The notes: generated from the sequence alone by a model not told the origin. Positions 9,061 through 17,210 are shown, numbered from the stretch's first letter. The stretch: 64,000 bases of DNA from Pseudoxanthomonas sp. (GCF_035999195.1 NZ_DASYGY010000004.1:248001-312000), one strand, 5' to 3'. Numbers and translations: made by a program.

Positions 9061-10017
9061 ATGCGCCGGGATAATGGCCGCGTGCCCCGGAAGCTGCTGA
9101 TGCCGATGATGCTGGTGGGCCTGCTGGGGGCGCTGGCGTGGATGCCGCTGCGCCAGGCGGGTTGGCTGCCGCATGCGGTGCCGGCGGCGAGCGATGCCGG
9201 CACCGCACCTGCCGGCGCATCTTTCGCCCCGTCTTCCGCACCCCCGGTGATGCGTGCGATGTCGACGCGTGCGGTGCCCGCGTTGTCGCCGTTGCGGCGC
9301 GGATTCGAGGACAGCACCGACCTGTTCGCCTATTCGCGCCAGCTGGTGGCGCTCGCGGCCGCGGGCGATGCCGATGCCATGTGGCTGCTGAGCCTGGTGC
9401 AGGACCACTGCGCCGGCTACGCGGCTGATCCGGTCGGCTATGCGCAGGACACCCGCGTCATCGCCGGCCTGGGATTGTCCGGCGGCAGCGCGATGGTCGC
9501 CGCCCGCCAGCGCGTGCAGCAGCGCTGCGGCCGCTTCGTGCCGCAGGACGGGTTCTCGTTGCCGACCCTCATCACCCAGCGCAGGCAGGCCGCGCGTGCC
9601 GGCAGCCTGGCGGCGGAAGCCGCGCTGTTGGCGATGGACCAGCCGTTGCAGCGCGACGAGGACTACCTTCGCGACCTAGTGCGGCGCGTGCTGGAGTCGG
9701 GCGATCCTTTCGCCTATCTCGCCATCGCGCCGGCGATGGGCACCACCGGCAGTGGCCAGCGCGACACGCTGGGCGACGTGTCCGGCAGTGAGCTCAGCGA
9801 GATCGCCTGGCGCATCGCGTCGTGCCGGTTGGGCATGGACTGCAGCCCGGACGGCTCGATGATGACCAGTTACTGCGTCAACGGCGGCATCTGCTCGCAG
9901 GACGCTTCGCAGGATTTCACCACCTTCGCGCGGGACGCCGGTGTCCCGCGGCAGGGTGCGGACAATGTGGACGAGATGGTGGGCACCTTGCTGGCCCCCA
10001 CGGGAGTGGACGGATGA
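9061..10017 (+). CDS. Unknown envelope protein with N-terminal membrane anchor
   Basis: A protein of about 318 residues that I do not recognise. It starts with one hydrophobic segment (LLMPMMLVGLLGALAWMPL) that would serve as a signal anchor, followed by an Ala/Pro-rich stretch and then a mostly helical periplasmic part. Towards the C-terminus lies a cluster of four Cys (CRLGMDC ... YCVNGGIC) that could form disulfides. The start is uncertain: the ATG at 9061 is used, but a GTG at 9082 would put the hydrophobic helix almost at the N-terminus, and GATAAT just upstream of that GTG looks like a -10 element. The gene overlaps the next one by 4 nt (ATGA), which indicates translational coupling and a shared role. 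Confidence 0.7.
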   Translation: MRRDNGRVPRKLLMPMMLVGLLGALAWMPLRQAGWLPHAVPAASDAGTAPAGASFAPSSAPPVMRAMSTRAVPALSPLRRGFEDSTDLFAYSRQLVALAAAGDADAMWLLSLVQDHCAGYAADPVGYAQDTRVIAGLGLSGGSAMVAARQRVQQRCGRFVPQDGFSLPTLITQRRQAARAGSLAAEAALLAMDQPLQRDEDYLRDLVRRVLESGDPFAYLAIAPAMGTTGSGQRDTLGDVSGSELSEIAWRIASCRLGMDCSPDGSMMTSYCVNGGICSQDASQDFTTFARDAGVPRQGADNVDEMVGTLLAPTGVDG

Positions 10018-10373
10018 AATACAAGCGCACGCGGCCGGGTATCAATCTCCTGGTCTGGGGCCTGGTGGTGGTGGCGTACGCCGCTGCGGCCGCCACGATC
10101 GTGATCGAAACACGCGACCCCGGTTTCAGGGATCTCTCGCGTGTCGGTCACATGACCATCCATGCGCCCGACGACGCACGCCGCCTGGGCGCGGCGCAGG
10201 TCGCGGCGCTCTACCGCGCGCGCAGCGGTACGCCGTTCTCGACGCTGTCGCCGGGCAGCACCATCAGGGTGGTATGGGCCGACGGTTCGTCCGAGGTGGT
10301 GCGGATCACCGATCCTTCCTCGCCGCTGGGCGCGACGCCGGTGCCGGGCACGCAGCAGGGACCTGAGCGGTAG
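10014..10373 (+). CDS. Small unknown membrane-anchored protein
   Basis: A 119-residue protein with one transmembrane helix near residues 10-31 (INLLVWGLVVVAYAAAAATI) and a short C-terminal periplasmic domain of about 80 residues with alternating polar and hydrophobic residues (GSTIRVVWADGSSEVVRI). No family is recognised. Its ATG overlaps the stop of the preceding gene in an ATGA junction, so the two are almost certainly expressed together and may act together in the envelope. A strong 18-bp hairpin follows 28 nt after the stop and would end the transcript. Confidence 0.7.
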   Translation: MKYKRTRPGINLLVWGLVVVAYAAAAATIVIETRDPGFRDLSRVGHMTIHAPDDARRLGAAQVAALYRARSGTPFSTLSPGSTIRVVWADGSSEVVRITDPSSPLGATPVPGTQQGPER

Positions 10374-10400
10374 CGCGACGCGCGCTGCGACATCCGACAG

Positions 10401-10443
10401 ACGCGAAGGGCCGGGATGGTGACATCCCGGCCCTTCGCGTTTT
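10401..10443. terminator. Bidirectional intrinsic terminator
   Basis: A perfect 18-bp inverted repeat (10401-10418 and 10423-10440) around a GTGA loop, followed by T residues on the plus strand. It lies between the convergent genes ending at 10373 (plus) and 10462 (accC, minus), so it can terminate both. Confidence 0.9.
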
Positions 10444-10461
10444 ACGGCGGATTCGCGCGTA

Positions 10462-11829
10462 TCAGACCAGCGAGATCGCCTTGTTCTTGCGTTCGGCCAG
10501 GCGCTTTTCCAGGTAGTGGATGTTCTGGCCACCGGCCTGGAAACCCTGGTCGCGCATGATGCGCTGCTGCAGGGGGATATTCGTCTTGATGCCGTCGATG
10601 ACCATCTCGCTGAGCGCCACGCGCATGCGCGCGATCGCGGTATCGCGGTCCGGGCCGTGCACGATGAGCTTGGCGATCATCGAATCGTAGTTCGGCGGCA
10701 CGCGGTAGCCTTCGTAGATGTGCGTGTCCACGCGCACGCCCGGGCCGCCCGGCGGATGGAAATGCTGGATCAGGCCGGGGTGCGGCATGAACGTGTCCGG
10801 GTCTTCCGCATTGATGCGGCATTCGATGGCGTGGCCGCGCAGCACGATGTCGCTCTGCTTGATGGACAGCGGATGGCCCGCCGCGATGCGCAACTGTTCG
10901 CAGACCAGGTCGATGCCGGTGATGCGTTCGGTCACCGGATGCTCCACCTGGATGCGGGTGTTCATCTCGATGAAGTAGAAGCGGCCGTCCTCGAACAGGA
11001 ATTCGAACGTACCCGCGCCGCGGTAGCCGATGCGCAGGCAGGCCTCCACGCAGACCTTGCCGATCTCGTTGCGCAGTTCCTCGGTGATGCCCGGCGCCGG
11101 CGCTTCCTCGACCACCTTCTGATGGCGGCGCTGCATCGAACAGTCGCGCTCGCCAAGATGGATCGCGTGGCCCTGGCCGTCGGCCAGCACCTGGATCTCC
11201 ACGTGGCGCGGATTCTCCAAGAACTTCTCCATGTAGACCTCGCCGTTGCCGAAGGCCGCCTTGGCTTCCGACTTCGTGGTCTCGATGGCCGCCTTCAGCG
11301 CGCCCTCGACATGCACCACGCGCATGCCGCGGCCGCCGCCGCCGCCCGCGGCCTTGATGATGACGGGATAGCCGATCTCGCGGGCGATCTTGGTGTTCGC
11401 CACGATGTCGTCGCCCAGCGGGCCGCCGCTGCCGGGCACGCACGGCACGCCGGCGGCCTGCATGGCGCGGATCGCTTCCACCTTGTCGCCCATCATGCGG
11501 ATGGTGTCGGCCTTGGGACCGATGAAGATGAAGCCGGACTGCTCGACGCGCTCGGCGAAGTCGGCGTTCTCCGACAGGAAGCCGTAGCCAGGATGGATGG
11601 CCTGCGCGTCGGTCACTTCCGCCGCGGCGATGATCGCCGGGATGTTGAGGTAGCTGTCCTTCGAGGCGGCGGGACCGATGCAGACCGACTCGTCGGCCAT
11701 GGCCACGTGCTTGAGGTTGCGGTCGACGGTGGAATGCACCGCGACCGTGCGGATGCCGAGGGTGTGGCAGGCGCGCAGGATGCGCAGCGCGATCTCACCC
11801 CGGTTGGCGATGACGACTTTATCGAGCAT
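10462..11829 (-). CDS. accC: Acetyl-CoA carboxylase biotin carboxylase subunit
   Basis: Carboxylates the biotin carried by AccB using ATP and bicarbonate, the first half-reaction of acetyl-CoA carboxylase in fatty acid synthesis. The 455-residue product has the full fold: N-terminal IANRGEIALRILRAC, the ATP-grasp glycine loop AAGGGGGRGM, the VEEAPAP and EMNTRIQVEHPVTE catalytic segments, and the C-terminal biotin-carboxylase domain. Length matches E. coli AccC (449). Unlike the usual adjacent accB-accC pair, a four-helix-bundle gene lies between them and its 3' end overlaps this start by 11 nt, so ribosomes finishing that gene may feed accC. Strong downstream hairpin at 10401-10440. Confidence 0.97.
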   Translation of the reverse strand: MLDKVVIANRGEIALRILRACHTLGIRTVAVHSTVDRNLKHVAMADESVCIGPAASKDSYLNIPAIIAAAEVTDAQAIHPGYGFLSENADFAERVEQSGFIFIGPKADTIRMMGDKVEAIRAMQAAGVPCVPGSGGPLGDDIVANTKIAREIGYPVIIKAAGGGGGRGMRVVHVEGALKAAIETTKSEAKAAFGNGEVYMEKFLENPRHVEIQVLADGQGHAIHLGERDCSMQRRHQKVVEEAPAPGITEELRNEIGKVCVEACLRIGYRGAGTFEFLFEDGRFYFIEMNTRIQVEHPVTERITGIDLVCEQLRIAAGHPLSIKQSDIVLRGHAIECRINAEDPDTFMPHPGLIQHFHPPGGPGVRVDTHIYEGYRVPPNYDSMIAKLIVHGPDRDTAIARMRVALSEMVIDGIKTNIPLQQRIMRDQGFQAGGQNIHYLEKRLAERKNKAISLV

Positions 11830-12259
11830 GGGATTCGGGATTCGGGATTGGGGATTCGTAAAGGGCGGGCGTCTCGCGGACGCTGCGCGGCGAGGAGTCG
11901 AGCGAACGGATCAGTGCATTCAGGCGGGCGAACGTGCGGTCGATCAGGTCATCTATCGCGTCGCTTGCGTCTACATACGCAAGGCGTCGCGCTATCTCGA
12001 CCTGGGTGCTCATCTCGGCCAGAGAGCCCCGCGCCATCGAAAGGAAGCGCAGATACTCGGCTGTCGAGCGGCGCGCAGCCCCCTCCGCGATGTTCGACGG
12101 GACGCTGACCGAGGCGCGGCGCAATTGCATGGCAAGGCCGAGCCGTTCCGATTCGGGAAACGAAGCCGTGAGACGGTAAGTCGATTCGACAAGCGTCGTC
12201 GCGTTGCGCCAGACATCCAGGCGCTCATGGGGCCGCTGCTTTGTCGAATCACGAATCAC
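11819..12259 (-). CDS. Four-helix-bundle protein (S23/IVS family) inserted between accB and accC
   Basis: A 146-residue protein of the four-helix-bundle family first noted in intervening sequences of 23S rRNA genes. The diagnostic core is present: LDVWRNATTLVESTYRL near residue 15, FPESERLGLAMQLRRASVSV, PSNIAEGAARRS, and the later LAEMSTQVEIARRLAY helix. These proteins form pentamers; their cellular role is unknown. The gene lies in the same direction between accB (27 nt upstream) and accC (11-nt overlap) and must be co-transcribed with them. Copies of a short GATTCGGGATTCG-type repeat flank it in inverted orientation (11830-11858 and 12243-12275), which suggests it arrived as a unit. The C-terminal residues ESPIPNPE are themselves encoded by the left repeat. 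Confidence 0.85.
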   Translation of the reverse strand: MIRDSTKQRPHERLDVWRNATTLVESTYRLTASFPESERLGLAMQLRRASVSVPSNIAEGAARRSTAEYLRFLSMARGSLAEMSTQVEIARRLAYVDASDAIDDLIDRTFARLNALIRSLDSSPRSVRETPALYESPIPNPESHAR

Positions 12260-12286
12260 GAATGACGAATCCCGTCGTTGTCGGCG

Positions 12287-12766
12287 TCAGCCGATAACGA
12301 ACAACGGCTGATCGAACTCGATCGGCTGGCCGCTCTCGGCCAGGATCGACAGTACGGTGCCGGACACGTCGGCCTCGATGGGGTTGAACATCTTCATGGC
12401 TTCGATGATCGCCAGCGTCTCGCCGGCCTTCACCGACTGGCCGACCGCGACGAACGCGGGTTTGTCCGGCGACGGCGAGGCGTAGAACGTGCCGACCATC
12501 GGGGCGCGCACCACGTGGCCGTCGGGCAGGGCGTTGCCTGGCTTGGCGGTGCCGCCGGTGGAGGCTTCGGTCGGCGAGCTCATCGGCATCGGTGCCGCCG
12601 GGCGCGGTTCGGCGTAGGCCACGGGAGCCGGGGCGGCGGGTGCGGCGTAACCGCCCTTGGGCGTGCGCGCCAGGCGCACGGACTCTTCGCCTTCCTTGAT
12701 CTCGATTTCGGCCAGGTTCGACTCTTCCAGCAGGTCGATGAGTTTCTTGATTTTGCGGAGATCCAT
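12287..12766 (-). CDS. accB: Acetyl-CoA carboxylase biotin carboxyl carrier protein
   Basis: Carries biotin between the biotin carboxylase and carboxyltransferase subunits. The 159-residue product has the usual N-terminal helix region (MDLRKIKKLIDLLEESNLAE), a Pro/Ala-rich flexible linker, and the C-terminal biotinyl domain with the EAMKM motif; Lys125 is the biotinylated residue. The insertion forming the protruding thumb (ASPSPDKPAFV) is present, as in bacterial AccB. It starts 47 nt downstream of aroQ and is followed by the four-helix-bundle gene and accC. The aroQ-accB-accC order is common in gammaproteobacteria. In E. coli AccB represses its own operon; no operator is evident here by eye. 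Confidence 0.96.
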   Translation of the reverse strand: MDLRKIKKLIDLLEESNLAEIEIKEGEESVRLARTPKGGYAAPAAPAPVAYAEPRPAAPMPMSSPTEASTGGTAKPGNALPDGHVVRAPMVGTFYASPSPDKPAFVAVGQSVKAGETLAIIEAMKMFNPIEADVSGTVLSILAESGQPIEFDQPLFVIG

Positions 12767-12813
12767 GGGAGCCTCGTGGTTGGACGCTGTTCCCGCAGGG
12801 AACAAAGAGGAAG

Positions 12814-13254
12814 TCAGGCCGTCAGCCGCTGCAGGGCGGCGTCCAGCGCGTAGCGGTAACTGTCGGCGCCGAACCCGCAGACCACGCCCACCGCCTTGTC
12901 GCTGAAGTAGCTGGTGTGGCGGAAGGGTTCGCGGGTGTGCGGGTTGGACAGGTGGATTTCGATGAAGGGCAGGGCCACCGCCGCCAGCGCGTCGCGGATC
13001 GCGACCGAGGTGTGGGTGAAGGCGGCCGGGTTGATCAGGATGAAGGCGGTGCCATCGCTGCGGGCGCCCTGGATGCGGTCGACCAGCGCATGTTCGGCAT
13101 TGGACTGGAAGCTTTCCAGCGCGTGGCCGGCGGCCTGCGCCTGCGCGCCCAGCGCCAGGTCGATGTCCGCCAGCGTCGCGTGGCCATAGACCTCCGGCTC
13201 GCGGGTGCCGAGCAGATTGAGGTTGGGACCATGCAGGACCAGCAGCTTCGCCAT
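12814..13254 (-). CDS. aroQ: 3-dehydroquinate dehydratase, type II
   Basis: Converts 3-dehydroquinate to 3-dehydroshikimate in the shikimate pathway. The 146-residue flavodoxin-like subunit forms dodecamers. The active-site segments are visible: HGPNLNLLGTREPEVYG with the catalytic Tyr and the lid Arg, the NPAAFTHTS motif, and IEIHLSNPHTREPFRHTSY near residue 100 with the catalytic His. Length is normal. It heads the minus-strand unit aroQ-accB-four-helix-bundle-accC. The 209 nt upstream, up to the TlpA-like gene, must hold the promoter, but I see no clear -35/-10 pair. Confidence 0.96.
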   Translation of the reverse strand: MAKLLVLHGPNLNLLGTREPEVYGHATLADIDLALGAQAQAAGHALESFQSNAEHALVDRIQGARSDGTAFILINPAAFTHTSVAIRDALAAVALPFIEIHLSNPHTREPFRHTSYFSDKAVGVVCGFGADSYRYALDAALQRLTA

Positions 13255-13463
13255 TCGGCTCTCCAGCGGAAGGGCGGCAGTCTGCGCGAACCCGGCGATG
13301 CTGTCCAGTTCGCCGAAGTTTGCCCTGTTTTAAGCGATTGTTTGATTTCTGGCGCTGTGGTGACAGCTCGGGCAGCGCGGAGGGGCGCGGCGGAAGGCTG
13401 GATCGATGGATGCCACCGTGGTGCGCGAGATCGCCGCAGGTTGCGCGACTTCGACAGCTGGGC

Positions 13464-14057
13464 CTATTCGACCCATCCGCTGATCTCGCCATGCCGGAAC
13501 GGCCCGATCTTCTGCCGCTCGATCCGGCCGTCGGCGCCCACCAGCACGGTGTAGGGCAGCACGCCCTTGGCGTTGCCCAGCCAGACGCTGGCGTCGGTCG
13601 GACCCGGGGTGTCCAGCACGATCGGGTAGCTCACCGGCACCCGGCCGAGGAAATCGGTCACGCCCTCGTGGGTGTCCAGCGCCAGTCCCACCACCTGGAC
13701 GCCGTCCGCACCCTGCGAGGTGGCGAAGCGATCCAGTTCCGGCATCTCCTCGATGCACGGCCCGCACCAGCTGGCCCAGACGTTGATCAGCAGGCGCTTG
13801 CCGCGGTAGTTGGCGGCGAGATCGACGATGTTGCCCTCCAGGTCCGGCAATGCGATGGACGGCATGGGATCGCCGATGCCGGCCGGCGTGACGCCCGCCG
13901 GCGGCGCGGGGGCGGTCGCGTTGACGGCGGCGTGCAGTGCGCGTTCGCCGGGTCCGGTCCGCCATAACGGATTGCCGTCCAGCCACAGGCTGGCCAGCAG
14001 GCCGAGGCCGCCGGCCACGACGGCGACCGCCAGGATGCGCGGCGTGGTGACCTTCAT
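13464..14057 (-). CDS. TlpA-like periplasmic thiol:disulfide oxidoreductase
   Basis: A 197-residue membrane-anchored thioredoxin-fold protein. Residues about 8-26 form the anchor; a linker leads to a redoxin domain with the active site WASWCGPC followed by EEMPELDRF, as in TlpA/ResA/CcmG reductases. It is expected to reduce periplasmic disulfides, for example in cytochrome c maturation or for damaged proteins. Its ATG overlaps the dsbD stop in an ATGA junction (14054-14057), so it is coupled to dsbD, the inner-membrane donor that would keep it reduced. The exact client cannot be read from sequence. Confidence 0.88.
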   Translation of the reverse strand: MKVTTPRILAVAVVAGGLGLLASLWLDGNPLWRTGPGERALHAAVNATAPAPPAGVTPAGIGDPMPSIALPDLEGNIVDLAANYRGKRLLINVWASWCGPCIEEMPELDRFATSQGADGVQVVGLALDTHEGVTDFLGRVPVSYPIVLDTPGPTDASVWLGNAKGVLPYTVLVGADGRIERQKIGPFRHGEISGWVE

Positions 14058-16360
14058 CGCGCCGCCCGGTCGAAGGCCTGCCGGACCGTCTCGTGCGTCA
14101 GCACGGTCGGCAGCACCTCGCCTTCCCCACCGCCGCGCGGATACATCACGTACAGCGGCACGCCGACGGCTTTGTGTTCTTCGAGGAAGGCGGTAATGGC
14201 GGGATCCACGTTGGTCCAGTCGCCGGTCAGCATCACCGCGTCGTGCTCGGCGAGCAGGGCACGGAATGCATCGGTGTCCAGCACGGCCTTCTCGTTGGCC
14301 TTGCAGGTCACGCACCAGTCGGCCGTCATGTCGACGAAGACGATGCGGCCTTCGTTGCGCAATGCCGCCAGCCGTTCCGCCGACCAGGCCAGGTGGCCGT
14401 CCGCCGCCGGTGCAGCCGTCGCCGCCACCGGCAGGCGGTGCACCATCGCCAGCGGCACCAGGGCGGCAGCGGCCAGTGCCAACGCGAGGGCGCGCTGCAG
14501 GACGCCCGCGCGCCAGCGCGCGCGCTGGAACCACCACAGCCCCAGCGCCAGCAGCACCAGGCCGACCAGCGCCAAGCCCACCGCGTCGATGCCGCGCTGC
14601 TTGCCCAGCACCCACAGCAGCCACACGGCGGTCAGGTACATCGGGAAGGCCAGCACCTGCTTCAGCGTGTCCATCCACGCGCCGGGACGCGGCAGGCGGC
14701 TCGCCAGCGCCGGCACGAACCCGATCAGCAGGAACGGCAGCGCCAGGCCCAGGCCGAGTACCGCGAACACCAGCAGCGCCAGCGGCGTGGGCGCGGTGAA
14801 GGCGTACGCGAGCGCCACGCCCATGAAGGGCGCCGTGCACGGACTGGCCACCACCACCGCCAGCACGCCGGTGAAGAAATCGCCGACCGGGCCGCGACGC
14901 GACGCAAGTCCATGGCCGGCGCCGGCGAGCCGATGGCCGATCGCGAACACGCCCGACAGGCTCAGGCCGACGGCGAACACCACATAGGCCAGCAGCCCCA
15001 CCACCCAGGGCTGCTGCAGCTGGAAGCCCCAGCCCAGCGCCTGGCCGGCAGCGCGCAGTGCGATGGCCAGCGCGCCGACGGCGACGAAGCTGACCAGCAC
15101 GCCCGCCGTGTACCAGAGCGCGCGCCGTCGCGCGTCGCCGCCGTCGCGCCCGCTCTCGGCCAGCGACAGCGCCTTCAGCGACAGGATCGGCAGTACGCAG
15201 GGCATCAGGTTGAGGATCAGGCCGCCGAGCAGCGCGAGCGCCAGTGCGGCGAGCAGCGAGGTGGCGCCGCCTTGCGGATTGCGCGCCAGCACGTCTTCCG
15301 GCGGGCGCGTGCGTTCGACATCGCCTGCGGCGGGCGTAGTGGCCGGGGCTGCATCGCCGGTGCCGGCGTCCACACCTGCCGGCGTGGTCGTCGCCGTCGT
15401 TGCCGTCGGTAGCGGCGCGACAGCCGAGGGCGCGGGGACGTCGGGCGTGCCGGCCGGCGTGACCGTGCCGGCCGGGATCGACAGCGCCACCCGTCGCGTC
15501 ATGGGCGGATAGCAGATGCCATCTCTCTGGCACCCCTGGAAGGTGACCCGCAGCGTCGCGGACATCGCCCCGGCGCGATCGCGCTTGAGCGGCACCGGCA
15601 CCTCGGCCTGGTCGAAGTAGACGATGACGTCACCGAAGTGCTCGTCGCGGTGGGCGACGCCCTTCGGCCAGCGCGGCGCCTGCAAGGCAACACCCGGCGC
15701 GCCTTCCAGCGCCATCGAGGTGCGGTCGCGATACACGTAGTAGCCGCGTGCCGGGGTGAAGCGCAGCAGTAGCTCGTTGCCGTTGAAGGCGATCGCCTCG
15801 AACGCGAACGCCTGTTCCGCCGGCAGCGGCAGCGCGTCCGTGCCGGCCTGCGGCTTCTGCCCCAGCAGGCCGCCGGTGATCGCATTGGCGCCCAGCGGGA
15901 CAAAGCCCTCGCCTGCACCCGCCGGCAACGTCACCTTCAGCGTGCGCGTCTGCGGCGGGTAGCAGATGCCGGCGTCGGCGCAGCCCTGATACTTGATCTT
16001 CAGCGTGACGCTGTCGGCGCCCGCCGTCGGCCGGCCAGGGAGGGTGGCCACCAGTTCGCCGCGGTAAGTCTCGACGTCGCCGAAGAACTCGTCGCGGTAG
16101 GCCTTGCCCTTGGGCAGCTGCAGCGGCTGCGCGGCGAAGCCCGGATCGGCCTCCACACCGGTGCGGTGCCGGTAAAGATAGTAGCCGTCGGTGATCTGCC
16201 AGCGGATCTCGATGCGGTCGCGGGTCGGCGCGGCGGCCGTCAGCACGAAGGCCTCGTCCACCGGCAGCAGGTCGTCCTGGGTGATCGCGGCGGAGGCCGC
16301 CGGCGCGATCAGGGAGGCGAGGGAGAGCAGGCAGGCGAACGAAATGCGGATCAGCGTCAT
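14054..16360 (-). CDS. dsbD: Thiol:disulfide interchange protein DsbD with duplicated N-terminal domain
   Basis: Transfers electrons from cytoplasmic thioredoxin across the inner membrane to periplasmic reductases. The 768-residue product is longer than E. coli DsbD (565). After a signal peptide ending ASA it has two nDsbD-like domains in tandem, each ending in a similar segment (CADAGICYPPQTR and CQRDGICYPPMTR). Then come eight or so membrane helices with the CVLPILSLKALSL segment, and a C-terminal thioredoxin domain with the DWCVTCK active site. The ATG at 16360 gives a clean signal sequence. It lies 4 nt after cutA and overlaps the TlpA-like gene; the cutA-dsbD order is also found in E. 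coli. The doubled sensor arm is the unusual feature. Confidence 0.93.
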   Translation of the reverse strand: MTLIRISFACLLSLASLIAPAASAAITQDDLLPVDEAFVLTAAAPTRDRIEIRWQITDGYYLYRHRTGVEADPGFAAQPLQLPKGKAYRDEFFGDVETYRGELVATLPGRPTAGADSVTLKIKYQGCADAGICYPPQTRTLKVTLPAGAGEGFVPLGANAITGGLLGQKPQAGTDALPLPAEQAFAFEAIAFNGNELLLRFTPARGYYVYRDRTSMALEGAPGVALQAPRWPKGVAHRDEHFGDVIVYFDQAEVPVPLKRDRAGAMSATLRVTFQGCQRDGICYPPMTRRVALSIPAGTVTPAGTPDVPAPSAVAPLPTATTATTTPAGVDAGTGDAAPATTPAAGDVERTRPPEDVLARNPQGGATSLLAALALALLGGLILNLMPCVLPILSLKALSLAESGRDGGDARRRALWYTAGVLVSFVAVGALAIALRAAGQALGWGFQLQQPWVVGLLAYVVFAVGLSLSGVFAIGHRLAGAGHGLASRRGPVGDFFTGVLAVVVASPCTAPFMGVALAYAFTAPTPLALLVFAVLGLGLALPFLLIGFVPALASRLPRPGAWMDTLKQVLAFPMYLTAVWLLWVLGKQRGIDAVGLALVGLVLLALGLWWFQRARWRAGVLQRALALALAAAALVPLAMVHRLPVAATAAPAADGHLAWSAERLAALRNEGRIVFVDMTADWCVTCKANEKAVLDTDAFRALLAEHDAVMLTGDWTNVDPAITAFLEEHKAVGVPLYVMYPRGGGEGEVLPTVLTHETVRQAFDRAAR

Positions 16361-16364
16361 CGGG

Positions 16365-16700
16365 TCACTCGGGGGCGGGGGCGTCGGCCCGGGTTTCGGC
16401 AGCGACCCAGTCCCCATACGCAGGAAGGCCGGCGGCGGTTTCGACCGCCAGGATCTCCGGCAGTTCATACGGGTGCAGCGCCGCCAGCCTCGCCATCAGG
16501 GCGTCGCGGCGGTCGGCCGAGGTCTTGGCCAGCGGCTGGACTTCGGTGGCCTGTTCCACGTCGCCCTGCCAGCGATAGGTCGAGACCACGCCGGGCAGCA
16601 GGCTGACGCAGGCCGCCAGGCGTTCTTCCACCAGCGTCCGCGCCAGCCGCTGGGCGGTGTCGGCGTCCGGGCAGGTGGACAGGATCAGGAAGACGGGCAT
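16365..16700 (-). CDS. cutA: Divalent-cation tolerance protein CutA
   Basis: A 111-residue trimeric protein linked in E. coli to copper and divalent metal tolerance. The family signature is complete: ILSTCPDADTAQRLARTLVE near the N-terminus, LAACVSLLPGVVSTYRWQG in the core, and LHPYELPEILAV towards the end. The ATG at 16700 is chosen because the first strand begins directly after it; an upstream extension of the frame has no family similarity. It is followed 4 nt later by dsbD, matching the cutA-dsbD linkage of E. coli, and its upstream region abuts the groESL promoter region on the other strand. Its biochemical role remains unsettled in general. Confidence 0.93.
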   Translation of the reverse strand: MPVFLILSTCPDADTAQRLARTLVEERLAACVSLLPGVVSTYRWQGDVEQATEVQPLAKTSADRRDALMARLAALHPYELPEILAVETAAGLPAYGDWVAAETRADAPAPE

Positions 16701-16763
16701 GGGCCGGCGATTATCGCAGACCGCCCGGCGTGGCCCGGCGGCAAAAAAATTTGCCGGCCGGCC

Positions 16764-16792
16764 CTTGAAAGGCCGGCGGACCCGCCCAACAT
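16764..16792 (+). promoter_or_regulatory. Candidate sigma-32-type heat-shock promoter for groESL
   Basis: CTTGAAA at 16764-16770, 14 nt of spacer, then CCCAACAT at 16785-16792. The first box matches the sigma-32 -35 consensus exactly; the second matches CCCCATNT only in part. It is oriented towards groES. Proposed from pattern alone. Confidence 0.45.
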
Positions 16793-16833
16793 CGGTCGGC
16801 ATCCGGCGTTGCCGGGTTTTTGCGTCCGCGACG

Positions 16834-16863
16834 TTGGCAGTCCCTCGAGGCGAGTGCTAACAT
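16834..16863 (+). promoter_or_regulatory. CIRCE operator overlapping a sigma-70-type promoter upstream of groES
   Basis: TTGGCAGTC, nine nucleotides, GAGTGCTAA (16834-16860) matches the CIRCE element TTAGCACTC-N9-GAGTGCTAA with two changes in the left arm. CIRCE is the binding site of the HrcA repressor. The same bases contain a plausible -35 TTGGCA (16834-16839) and -10 TAACAT (16858-16863) at 18-bp spacing, so HrcA bound here would cover the promoter. groES starts 45 nt downstream. Confidence 0.8.
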
Positions 16864-16907
16864 CGCCGCCCCTTTCCTAGTCCAATCAATCACTTAAGAG
16901 GATTGAC

Positions 16908-17201
16908 ATGAGCAACATCAAGCCGCTGTACGACCGTCTGGTGGTCAAGCCGATCGAAGCCGAAGAAACCTCCCTCGGCGGCATCATCATTCCCGATGCT
17001 GCCAAGGAAAAGCCCACCAAGGGTGAAGTCGTCGCCGTCGGCGAAGGCAAGTTCGTCGAGGCCACCGGCAACGTCCGCGCCCCCAAGGTCAAGGTCGGCG
17101 ACAAGGTGATCTACGGCCAGTACTCGGGTTCGGCCTACAAGCAGGACGGCGTCGAGTACAAGATCATCAAGGAAGACGACGTTCTCGCGATCCTCGGCTG
17201 A
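16908..17201 (+). CDS. groES: Co-chaperonin GroES
   Basis: The heptameric lid of the GroEL folding chamber. The 97-residue product has the standard N-terminus (IKPLYDRLVVKPIEAEE), the mobile loop ETSLGGIIIPDAAKEKP that docks on GroEL, and the conserved end EYKIIKEDDVLAIL. A GAGG sequence 8 nt before the ATG serves as ribosome binding site. Upstream lies a CIRCE operator and a possible heat-shock promoter, pointing to HrcA control with possible sigma-32 input. groEL follows after 138 nt; that gap carries inverted copies of the GATTGGGGATTGG-type repeat and may slow or attenuate read-through. Confidence 0.98.
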   Translation: MSNIKPLYDRLVVKPIEAEETSLGGIIIPDAAKEKPTKGEVVAVGEGKFVEATGNVRAPKVKVGDKVIYGQYSGSAYKQDGVEYKIIKEDDVLAILG

Positions 17202-17210
17202 TGCCGAGGC

